A stretch of DNA of 19,683 nt from an uncultured Kangiella sp. (GTDB lineage: Bacteria > Pseudomonadota > Gammaproteobacteria > Enterobacterales > DSM-103792): assembly GCA_946481205.1 (NCBI GenBank), contig CAMLNB010000041.1, forward strand, positions 1 through 19,683. Reading direction: 5' to 3'. The position numbers were made by a program, and so were the translations under genes. Numbering within the stretch: position 1 is the first letter of the stretch; every line of letters starts with the position of its first letter. Below are positions 1 to 6,489 of the stretch, one piece after another. The notes below the pieces were generated by a model, which saw only the letters and a program-made list of their open reading frames with translations, did no database searches and was not told where the DNA came from.

Positions 1-328
1 GCACCAGGTTCGAGTTGGCGAGCAGCACGCGCGGCGCGTCTTTGTGGGTCGGGAATACACCAACCGGTTTGCCGCTTTGAATCAACAGCGTTTGATCGTC
101 TTCGAGCGTTTTCAGTGTTTCGACAATCTTGTCATAGCACTGCCAATTGCGCGCCGCACGACCAATGCCGCCGTAGACAACCAGCGCCTGCGGGTTTTCC
201 GCGACATCCGGATCGAGGTTGTTCATCAGCATCCGCATCGCCGCTTCGGTCAGCCAGCTTTTGCAGGTTTTCTCGCTGCCGCGGGCAGCACGAATGACGC
301 GGCTGGCGTCAAAACGCGGGTCGCTCAT
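1..328 (-). CDS. hutU: Urocanate hydratase, N-terminal part (cut by window edge)
   Basis: Urocanase converts urocanate to imidazolonepropionate with tightly bound NAD+, the second step of histidine breakdown, in the cytoplasm. Only the first 109 or so codons are visible; the rest runs off the left edge. The protein begins [17 protein letters not shown]. It contains the family stretches [25 protein letters not shown] and [20 protein letters not shown], which match urocanase N-termini closely. The start ATG (326-328) lies inside an ATGA overlap with the hutC stop, so the two genes are probably translationally coupled in one leftward transcript. hutH may follow further left, but this cannot be seen. 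Identification is very secure; completeness of the gene is unknown. Confidence 0.95.
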   Translation of the reverse strand, partial: MSDPRFDASRVIRAARGSEKTCKSWLTEAAMRMLMNNLDPDVAENPQALVVYGGIGRAARNWQCYDKIVETLKTLEDDQTLLIQSGKPVGVFPTHKDAPRVLLANSNLV

Positions 329-1065
329 ACATGAATCTCCTCGATAGGTGATTGGATAGTGGTGCCAGCGCCGATTCGGCCAGCAAGACGGTAACGGGTG
401 CCCGGGTGATACAAGGTGGCGTGGCTGATTGGCACGCTGCCGGACCAGGTGGTGCGGTGCACGACCAGGCAGGCTTCGACTTCCGACAGCTGCAGCATGC
501 GTTTCAGTTTCAGATCCGGCAGATGCGCTTCGATGACGTGTTCGGCGGCGGTCAGTGGTGCGATGCGCGACAGATAAACGTTCGGCGTTTCCCGCGTGAA
601 ATCCTGGCGCAGATACTCCGGCACCGCTTTCGGATTGACCCAGCGATCTTCCAGCTGCACCGGCAGCTTGTTTTCTAGATGCAGGATGATCGAATGAAAC
701 GCCGCTTCGCGTTCTTTCAAGCCGAACAGCGCGGCGACATGTGGCGGCGGCACTTCTGACAGCAGGGTTTTGACCACGTTACCGTAATGCTGGCCGAGTG
801 CGCGGATCTCGTCGGCGATATTGCGCACTTCAACAAACGAGGCCTGCATTTTTGGCGGTGACACGAAAGTGCCTTTGCCTTGCACGCGATAAAGCACGCC
901 GGCTTCGGTCAGCTCTTCCAAGGCGCGGCGCGCAGTCATCCGCGACACCGCACAGAGCTCGACCAGCTCGTTTTCCGATGGCACCTGCGCATCGACCGGC
1001 CAGCGACCGGCGGCAATGCCTTCGCTGAGATATTGAATGACGGATTGGTAACGACGCTGGCTCAT
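325..1065 (-). CDS. hutC: Histidine utilisation repressor, GntR/HutC family
   Basis: This is a transcriptional repressor of hut genes that normally responds to urocanate. The 246-residue product has an N-terminal GntR winged helix (about residues 3-72, with [20 protein letters not shown] as the helix-turn-helix and GKGTFV as the wing). A UTRA-type effector domain follows (about 90-240, with [17 protein letters not shown] and a C-terminal [10 protein letters not shown]). I chose the ATG at 1065 over a GTG at 1083 because an AGGAAGG ribosome site sits just before it and family members start near the RYQ motif. The last codon overlaps the hutU start (ATGA). A perfect operator-like palindrome lies about 52 bases upstream, so the gene is probably autoregulated. 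The neighbours hutU and hutG support HutC over other GntR regulators. Confidence 0.93.
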   Translation of the reverse strand: MSQRRYQSVIQYLSEGIAAGRWPVDAQVPSENELVELCAVSRMTARRALEELTEAGVLYRVQGKGTFVSPPKMQASFVEVRNIADEIRALGQHYGNVVKTLLSEVPPPHVAALFGLKEREAAFHSIILHLENKLPVQLEDRWVNPKAVPEYLRQDFTRETPNVYLSRIAPLTAAEHVIEAHLPDLKLKRMLQLSEVEACLVVHRTTWSGSVPISHATLYHPGTRYRLAGRIGAGTTIQSPIEEIHV

Positions 1066-1109
1066 CGGCCTTCCTGCTGGCACGCCCCGGCGACGGTGTC
1101 GATCGGGGC

Positions 1110-1137
1110 TTGTTTGCTTGTATATACAAGATATACT
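1110..1137 (+). promoter_or_regulatory. Candidate sigma-70 promoter of hutG
   Basis: TTGTTT (1110-1115) and TATACT (1132-1137) are separated by 16 bases, and the HutC palindrome fills the spacer. The predicted start would give a leader of about 80 bases before the hutG ATG. Position and operator overlap support it, but no transcript data are available. Confidence 0.45.
1117..1130. promoter_or_regulatory. HutC operator, perfect palindrome
   Basis: CTTGTATATACAAG reads identically on both strands. It matches the known HutC site shape in Pseudomonas and enterics (CTTGTA, two bases, TACAAG). It lies between the divergent hutC and hutG genes and inside the spacer of the likely hutG promoter, where binding would block both directions. 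The sequence match is direct; the function is inferred from the family. Confidence 0.82.
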
Positions 1138-1224
1138 ACTGCCAGTTTCGGCCTTTTGCCAGTGCCAGCCGCGCCAGCTTCAACTGGCCCGACCGTCGAT
1201 GCCTTTCTGACAGGTAGCAATGCG

Positions 1225-2022
1225 ATGACCACCTTTACCCTGCGCCAAGGCCGCGTGCCGCTGCTGATCTCGATGCCACACAATGGCCAGCAGATCCCGG
1301 CCGATATTGCCGCGACCATGCAGCCTTATGCGACCACGGTGGCCGATACCGACTGGTTTCTCGACCGCTTGTACAGCTTCGCCGATGAGCTTGGCTGCTC
1401 GGTGATCAATCCGGTCAATTCCCGCTATGTCATCGATCTGAACCGGCCACCGGACGGCACCGTGCTGTACGCCGGCGCCAACAACACCGAACTCTGTCCG
1501 ACCACCGGTTTCGATGAGCGGCCGCTGTATCTGCCCGGCCAACAACCGAGCGAAGCGGAGGTGAAACGCCGTATCGAGCAGTACTGGCGGCCGTATCACA
1601 ATGCACTGCGCGCCGAGCTCGATCGGTTGAAAGCGCAGTTTGGTTACGCGCTGTTGTTCGATGCTCACTCAATCAAGTCGCAGGTGCCGCGCTTTTTTGA
1701 AGGCCGACTGCCGGACATCAATTTTGGTACCGCCGATGGCAAATCGGCCGCTCCAGTGCTCGAACAGGCAATCATGGCGGTGCAGACTGGCGCCTATACC
1801 CGTGTGCTCAATGGTCGTTTCAAAGGCGGTTACATCACCCGCCATTACGGCCAGCCCGCGCAGCACATTCATGCGCTGCAACTGGAACTGTCACAAATCA
1901 CCTACATGGACGAAAACGCGTTTGCCTGGCGACCCGAGCTGGCCGCGCAAGTACAGCCGGTTTTGCGACAAGTGCTACAAGCTTTGCTGACAGTACCGCC
2001 ATCGGCGTGGCGCCACTGCTAG
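1225..2022 (+). CDS. hutG: N-formylglutamate deformylase (N-formylglutamate amidohydrolase)
   Basis: HutG hydrolyses N-formyl-L-glutamate to glutamate and formate, the last step of the five-enzyme histidine pathway. The 265-residue protein has the usual family length. Family stretches include PLLISMPHNGQQIP (near residue 11), VADTDWFLDRLY, NPVNSRYVIDLNRPPDG, LFDAHSIKSQVPRFFEGRLP and HIHALQLELSQITYMDE, which carry the His, Asp and Glu residues expected for metal binding and catalysis. The open frame extends far upstream into hutC antisense sequence. The ATG at 1225, preceded by a weak AGGTAG, gives the normal N-terminus MTTFTLRQG. It is transcribed away from hutC under the shared operator. The presence of hutF in this window fits this enzyme rather than the formiminoglutamase that is also called HutG. 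Confidence 0.93.
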   Translation: MTTFTLRQGRVPLLISMPHNGQQIPADIAATMQPYATTVADTDWFLDRLYSFADELGCSVINPVNSRYVIDLNRPPDGTVLYAGANNTELCPTTGFDERPLYLPGQQPSEAEVKRRIEQYWRPYHNALRAELDRLKAQFGYALLFDAHSIKSQVPRFFEGRLPDINFGTADGKSAAPVLEQAIMAVQTGAYTRVLNGRFKGGYITRHYGQPAQHIHALQLELSQITYMDENAFAWRPELAAQVQPVLRQVLQALLTVPPSAWRHC

Positions 2023-2144
2023 AATGCACAAGTCCGCAACGGAAGCTGCAGACGGCAACGGAATGCGCAGAGGACTGCACGGAAAAACAGGGATTCTCAT
2101 TCACCTGCTGAATCGCTGAAACCCCGGCGGTTCCGGAACGCGCA

Positions 2145-3626
2145 ATGTCGGTACAGACTTTATCCGATCACCTTGGTCAACCGTTGGTGATTCCGGGCTA
2201 TCGCTTATTGAAGCCGCTGGGGCAAGGCGGCATGGCGACGGTCTATCTTGCGGTGCAAGAAAGTGTTGATCGACAAGTCGCGCTGAAAGTGATGGCGCCG
2301 GAGTTGGCGCGCCGCGACAAAACCTATGGCGAGCGCTTTCTGCGTGAAGCACGCATCGTCGCCAAGCTGGTTGATCCGCATATCGTCACCATTTACGACG
2401 TCGGCATCAGCGACGGCCTGCACTACCTAGCGATGGAATATGTGCCCGGCAATGATCTGCGCGCCAATCGCGCCGCGATGACGCTGAGGCAATGCCTGAT
2501 TGCAGTCAAGCAAGTGGCGCAGGCGCTCGAACATGCTCATCACCAAGGCTACGTCCACCGCGACATCAAGCCGGAAAATATTCTGATCCACCGCCATAAC
2601 GGTCGCGCGGTGCTGACCGATTTCGGCATCGCCAAACCGGTTGGCGCCGATGACGAACACCACCACGGCGGCGCGCTCGGTACGCCAAGTTTCATGAGTC
2701 CGGAACAGGCGCTTAACCAGCCGCTCGATCACCGCAGCGATTTGTACAGCCTCGGCATCGTCAGCTATTTCCTGTTGACCGGCCAGGTGCCGTTCACCGG
2801 CGACTCGCCAGTGGTGGTCAGCATGAAACATGCACTGGATGCGATTCCACGGTTGCCGCCGGCCTTGGCGAAAGCGCAGGTGTTGATCGATCGCGCGCTT
2901 GCCAAACATCCGGATCAGCGCTTCCAATCCGGTCAGCAATTTGCCCATGCCATCGACGCACTGTTGGCGCAACTGAGCGACGGGGAGGAGCACTTCTGGA
3001 AGGCGAGCCAGCAGCACGGCGACGCCCCGGAGGCCACTCAACTTTCGTTGAGTGAAGCGACTCGCGTACCCGCCAGTGCTATGACCCTATCCGCTGCCGT
3101 GGCGGTGCTGCCAAGCCAGCAAACCACCGAGGTGTCGTCAGAGCGCACCGACTGGTTTGCGCGTATTACGTTTTGGCTCGGTGAAGCCGGGCAGTGGTTT
3201 GCGGTATTCATCCAGCAGGTTGCGCATTGGCTGTGGCAGCAGTGGCTCCATGTCTTGCCGATGCTTAGCCGTGGCGGTAATTGGCTGGTGCGACAGGCAC
3301 AGCAATTGTGGGCCAACCGTGCGTACAATGGCTTGCCACTGTTCACCGGTATCGCTGCCATGCTGCTATTGATTGGCTGGTGGGCGTTCAGTGATGACTG
3401 GAATCGCAAACGTGCCAGTGAGGCTTATCGGGCAGGTGACCTGACGGAGGCGGAATACAACGAGATTCTGGTTGATCTGCGTCAAGCGCATCAAAAGGAG
3501 CTGGCGGCGTTGCGTGAAGCCTTGGAAGAAGAAGATCTGACGCTTGAGGAGTATCGCGACGCAGTCAAGAAAGCCAAACAGGAATACACCGGCGAGGCGG
3601 ATTGCGGCAGCTGGTTTGGCTGTTGA
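2145..3626 (+). CDS. Membrane Hanks-type Ser/Thr protein kinase with SHOCT-like tail
   Basis: This is a eukaryotic-type protein kinase of 493 residues. The kinase domain spans about 18-275: glycine loop LGQGGMATVYLA (25-36), ATP lysine K48 in VALKVM, catalytic loop HRDIKPEN (D140, N145), metal-binding TDFG (D159) and activation segment GTPSFMSPEQA. All key residues are present, so it should be active. A low-complexity linker and a Trp-rich stretch (about 338-392) lead to one membrane helix (about 397-415). A charged C-terminal helical part contains two similar units, AGDLTEAEYNEILVDL and EDLTLEEYRDAVKKA, which resemble SHOCT modules. The gene sits between hutG and hutI on the hutG strand, 122 bases after hutG. 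That gap holds a CAACGGAA direct repeat (2037-2044, 2056-2063) and no clear terminator, so cotranscription is possible. Substrates and any link to histidine use are unknown. Confidence 0.9.
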   Translation: MSVQTLSDHLGQPLVIPGYRLLKPLGQGGMATVYLAVQESVDRQVALKVMAPELARRDKTYGERFLREARIVAKLVDPHIVTIYDVGISDGLHYLAMEYVPGNDLRANRAAMTLRQCLIAVKQVAQALEHAHHQGYVHRDIKPENILIHRHNGRAVLTDFGIAKPVGADDEHHHGGALGTPSFMSPEQALNQPLDHRSDLYSLGIVSYFLLTGQVPFTGDSPVVVSMKHALDAIPRLPPALAKAQVLIDRALAKHPDQRFQSGQQFAHAIDALLAQLSDGEEHFWKASQQHGDAPEATQLSLSEATRVPASAMTLSAAVAVLPSQQTTEVSSERTDWFARITFWLGEAGQWFAVFIQQVAHWLWQQWLHVLPMLSRGGNWLVRQAQQLWANRAYNGLPLFTGIAAMLLLIGWWAFSDDWNRKRASEAYRAGDLTEAEYNEILVDLRQAHQKELAALREALEEEDLTLEEYRDAVKKAKQEYTGEADCGSWFGC

Positions 3627-3676
3627 GTGCGGGAAGTGAGTCAGAGTGGTGGCGTCAGGTTTTTCAGCCAAACCAG
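3611..3676. repeat. Perfect 12-bp inverted repeat between convergent gene ends
   Basis: CTGGTTTGGCTG (3611-3622, inside the last kinase codons) is the exact reverse complement of CAGCCAAACCAG (3665-3676, just past the hutI stop). The arms are 42 bases apart. The arm nearer hutI lies in an 18-base unit that is tandemly repeated (TTTTCAGCCAAAC at 3661-3673 and 3679-3691). A further 7-bp hairpin, TTTCAGC/GCTGAAA, spans 3680-3700. It may act as a bidirectional transcription barrier, but no U-run follows it. Confidence 0.5.
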
Positions 3677-3681
3677 GCTTT

Positions 3682-4890
3682 TCAGCCAAACGAGCTGAAA
3701 GCGCCACTCGCGCAACGACCGACGCAGGGATTGTCGCCAAAGCGATAGCTGAGTTCGGCCGGATGGGCGACATCAAACACGGCAAAGTCGGCGCGCTTGT
3801 TGTTCTCCAGCGTGCCGATTTCATTGTGCAAACCCAGCGCACGGGCGCCGTTCACCGTGACGCCGCGCAACGCTTCCAGCGGCGTCAACCGGAACAGCGT
3901 GCAGGCCATATTCAAGGCCAGCAACAGCGAATGCGTTGGCGAGGTACCGGGGTTGTGATCGCTGGCCAGCGCCATCGGCACACCGTGTTCACGCAGCGCA
4001 GCAATCGGCGGCAGTTTCGTTTCGCGCAGATAGTAATAAGCGCCAGGCAAGAGCACCGCAACGGTGCCATGCTGTTTCATGATCGCGACATCCTCCGGCG
4101 CGAGGTATTCGAGATGGTCGGCCGACAGGGCATTGAGTTCGGCTGCCATCGCCGCGCCTTTGAGATCTGACAATTGCTCGGCGTGAATTTTGACGGCAAG
4201 CCCGGCTGCACGTGCCGCACGCAACATGCGTTGGCTTTGGTCGCGACTAAAGCCGATGCCTTCGCAGAACACATCGACGGCGTCGGCAAGCTGTTCGCTG
4301 ACCACGGTCGGCAGCAGGGTGTTGCACAGAAATTCGATGTAGTCATCGGCACGGCCGGCAAACTCCGGCGGCAGTGCATGGGCGCCGAGGAAGCTGCGTT
4401 GCACCGACACCGGCAACTCGCGACCAATGCGGCTGGCTACGCGCAGCAGTTTTAATTCGCTGTCGGCATCAAGGCCGTAACCGGATTTGATTTCCAGCGT
4501 CGTTACGCCTTCGCGCATCAGTTTGTTGGCGCGTTTGGCGGCCAGCTCGAACAGCGTTTGTTCGCTGGCGGCGCGGGTGTTGCGAACCGTTGACATGATG
4601 CCGCCACCGGCCTTGGCGATATCGGTGTAGCTGACGCCGTTCAGTCGGGCTTCAAATTCGTTGGCACGGTCGCCGGCATAGACCAGATGGGTGTGGCAAT
4701 CGATCAGGCCCGGTGTCACCAGTGCGCCATGCAGATCGATGCGATGCAGCGAATGCACCGGACATTCCTTGCGCGGACCGATCCAGGCAATGCGATCATT
4801 GCGCAGCCACATGGCAGCATCCGGAACCAGGCCATAGCTGTCGCCGGTCATCGTGGCGGCCGTGAAGTTGACGAACAAGACTTCCGACAT
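3682..4890 (-). CDS. hutI: Imidazolonepropionase
   Basis: HutI hydrolyses 4-imidazolone-5-propionate to N-formimino-L-glutamate, the third step of histidine breakdown. The 402-residue product has the usual length of this amidohydrolase family. Visible motifs are the metal-binding HxH in LIDCHTHLVYAGDR (H66, H68), KSGYGLD, LGAHALPPEF, KIHAEQLSD with the third metal His, SADHLEYL, and ASDHNPGTSP with the catalytic Asp. I chose the ATG at 4890, preceded by CGGAG, because the longer open frame to 5067 adds residues foreign to the family. The gene diverges from hutF across about 140 bases. The last codons (tail ASGAFSSFG) fall in an 18-base tandem duplication, so the exact C-terminus may have been altered recently. 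The partner genes hutF and hutG complete the route. Confidence 0.96.
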   Translation of the reverse strand: MSEVLFVNFTAATMTGDSYGLVPDAAMWLRNDRIAWIGPRKECPVHSLHRIDLHGALVTPGLIDCHTHLVYAGDRANEFEARLNGVSYTDIAKAGGGIMSTVRNTRAASEQTLFELAAKRANKLMREGVTTLEIKSGYGLDADSELKLLRVASRIGRELPVSVQRSFLGAHALPPEFAGRADDYIEFLCNTLLPTVVSEQLADAVDVFCEGIGFSRDQSQRMLRAARAAGLAVKIHAEQLSDLKGAAMAAELNALSADHLEYLAPEDVAIMKQHGTVAVLLPGAYYYLRETKLPPIAALREHGVPMALASDHNPGTSPTHSLLLALNMACTLFRLTPLEALRGVTVNGARALGLHNEIGTLENNKRADFAVFDVAHPAELSYRFGDNPCVGRCASGAFSSFG

Positions 4891-5033
4891 GGACAGACTC
4901 CGTGACAAGGTGACAGGCGGCCCGCGCGGGCTGCTGACGCGGTAAACTGGACAGGTGGCGATTCTACCGCTGCGGCTGGACAAAGTAATGTGCCATCGTC
5001 GGTTGGCGACGGTCTTCAGGGGATACAACTGCA

Positions 5034-6434
5034 ATGAAGTTATTTGCTGACAAGGCCTTGTTGCCAAACGGTTGGGCGCGCGATGTGCTGGTTGAGATCG
5101 ATGCGGCCGGCGTGATCACAGCGGTCGCGGCAAATGCTGTTGCTGGTGATGCCGAACGCGTGCAGGGGCCGCTGTTGCCTGGGTTGACCAATCTGCACTC
5201 ACATGCCTTTCAACGCGCGATGGCCGGCTTGACCGAGTATCGCGCCAACCCCAGTGACAGTTTCTGGACCTGGCGTGAATTGATGTACCGCTTCGCCGCC
5301 ATGCTGACTCCGGAGCATTTGCGCGCCATCGCCGCCCAGCTGTATCTGGAAATGCTGAAAGCTGGCTACACCGGCGTCTGCGAATTTCATTACCTGCATC
5401 ACGACGTCGACGGTCAGCCTTATGCCGATCCGGCGGAAATGTCCTGGCAGATTTTCGACGCAGCCGATCAAACCGGCATCGCGCTGACTCATTTGCCGGT
5501 GCTGTATCGCTATGGCGGTTTTGGCCCGCAGGAAGCGAAAGCGGGCCAGAAACGCTTTTTGCACGACATTGAGGCCTATGCCGAATTGCTGCAACGCGTA
5601 CATGACAGTCTTGATGATCCGCGTTACCGGCTCGGCATTGCACCGCACAGCCTGCGCGCAGTCACGCCAGCACTGTTGAACGACGCGCTGGCGGCAATCG
5701 ATGCGCTGGATGCGAGCGCGCCGGTGCATATCCATATCGCCGAGCAGACCTTGGAGGTTGACGATTGCTTGCGTCACACCGGTCAACGTCCGGTGGCGTA
5801 TCTTTTTGATCAGCTACCGGTTAACGCGCGTTGGTGTCTGGTGCATGCCACGCATCTGGACGACAGCGAACTGCAGCAGCTGGCAAAAAGCGGCGCCGTT
5901 GCCGGTATCTGCACGACCACCGAAGCCAATCTCGGCGACGGTTTTTTCCGGATGCCGGAATACCTGAATCAGGCTGGCGTGTTTGGTGTTGGCTCCGACA
6001 GCCATATTTCCGTTTCGCCGATCGAAGAATTGCGTTGGCTTGAATACGGCCAGCGCTTGCAGAAGCGCGAGCGCGCGGTGCTCGGGAATCGCGAGCGCAG
6101 CGTCGGTCGGCAACTGTATGAGGGGGCTTTGGCGGGTGGCGCCCGCGCAGCGGGCCGGCATAGTGGCGCAATCGCGATCGGTTATGCCGCCGATGTGATC
6201 GTATTGCAAGCGGATGTGCGTGATGAGCGCGTGTTCAGTCGCGACGGTGATGCCGGTCGGGCTAATGCAAACCAAGGTGATGCGATTCTGGACAGCTGGT
6301 TGTTTGCCGGCAATGACAATCGCGTACGCGATGTGATGGTGCAGGGCCAGTGGCAGATCCGTGACGGTTATCATGAAGCCGAGGAGAGCATTCTGATCGC
6401 CTATCAGCAGACGATGCGCGAGTTGCTGGCGTAA
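5034..6434 (+). CDS. hutF: Formimidoylglutamate deiminase
   Basis: HutF deiminates N-formimino-L-glutamate to N-formylglutamate and ammonia, feeding HutG. The 466-residue protein is a typical full-length member of the amidohydrolase superfamily. Motifs include LTNLHSHAFQRAM (metal ligands H55 and H57), GYTGVCEFHYLHHD, HIHIAEQ, LVHATHLDD and GVGSDSHISVSPIEELRWLE, which is characteristic of HutF. The ATG at 5034 follows CAGGGG with a spacing of about 11. It is divergent from hutI and convergent with the hybrid kinase gene downstream, from which a nested hairpin separates it. I see no HutC palindrome upstream, unlike the hutC/hutG gap. It could be confused with other deiminases, but the motif set and neighbours make the call firm. 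Confidence 0.95.
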   Translation: MKLFADKALLPNGWARDVLVEIDAAGVITAVAANAVAGDAERVQGPLLPGLTNLHSHAFQRAMAGLTEYRANPSDSFWTWRELMYRFAAMLTPEHLRAIAAQLYLEMLKAGYTGVCEFHYLHHDVDGQPYADPAEMSWQIFDAADQTGIALTHLPVLYRYGGFGPQEAKAGQKRFLHDIEAYAELLQRVHDSLDDPRYRLGIAPHSLRAVTPALLNDALAAIDALDASAPVHIHIAEQTLEVDDCLRHTGQRPVAYLFDQLPVNARWCLVHATHLDDSELQQLAKSGAVAGICTTTEANLGDGFFRMPEYLNQAGVFGVGSDSHISVSPIEELRWLEYGQRLQKRERAVLGNRERSVGRQLYEGALAGGARAAGRHSGAIAIGYAADVIVLQADVRDERVFSRDGDAGRANANQGDAILDSWLFAGNDNRVRDVMVQGQWQIRDGYHEAEESILIAYQQTMRELLA

Positions 6435-6487
6435 GCGGGCGAACTGGTGCGCCGCTGAAATGCGGCGATAACGATCAGTTTGCCCGC
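6435..6487. terminator. Nested hairpin filling the hutF/hybrid-kinase convergent gap
   Basis: The outer stem GCGGGCGAACTG (6435-6446) pairs with CAGTTTGCCCGC (6476-6487) over 12 positions with one G-T wobble. Inside it, CGCCGC (6450-6455) pairs with GCGGCG (6462-6467) around a 6-base loop. The structure starts right after the hutF stop and ends two bases before the kinase stop. It is symmetric enough to act on both strands. There is no U-tract, so it may be a pausing or protective element, or a REP-like sequence, rather than a classic terminator. Confidence 0.5.
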
Positions 6488-6489
6488 GC

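Noticed and set aside
880..1224. Upstream extension of the hutG frame
   Set aside because: It overlaps the hutC coding region antisense and crosses the operator and promoter; hutG family members start at MTTF-like residues (1225).
4920..4931. GCCCGCGCGGGC palindrome between hutI and hutF as a regulator site
   Set aside because: It is a simple GC palindrome in the hutI leader with no match to HutC or other known operators; chance is likely at this GC content.
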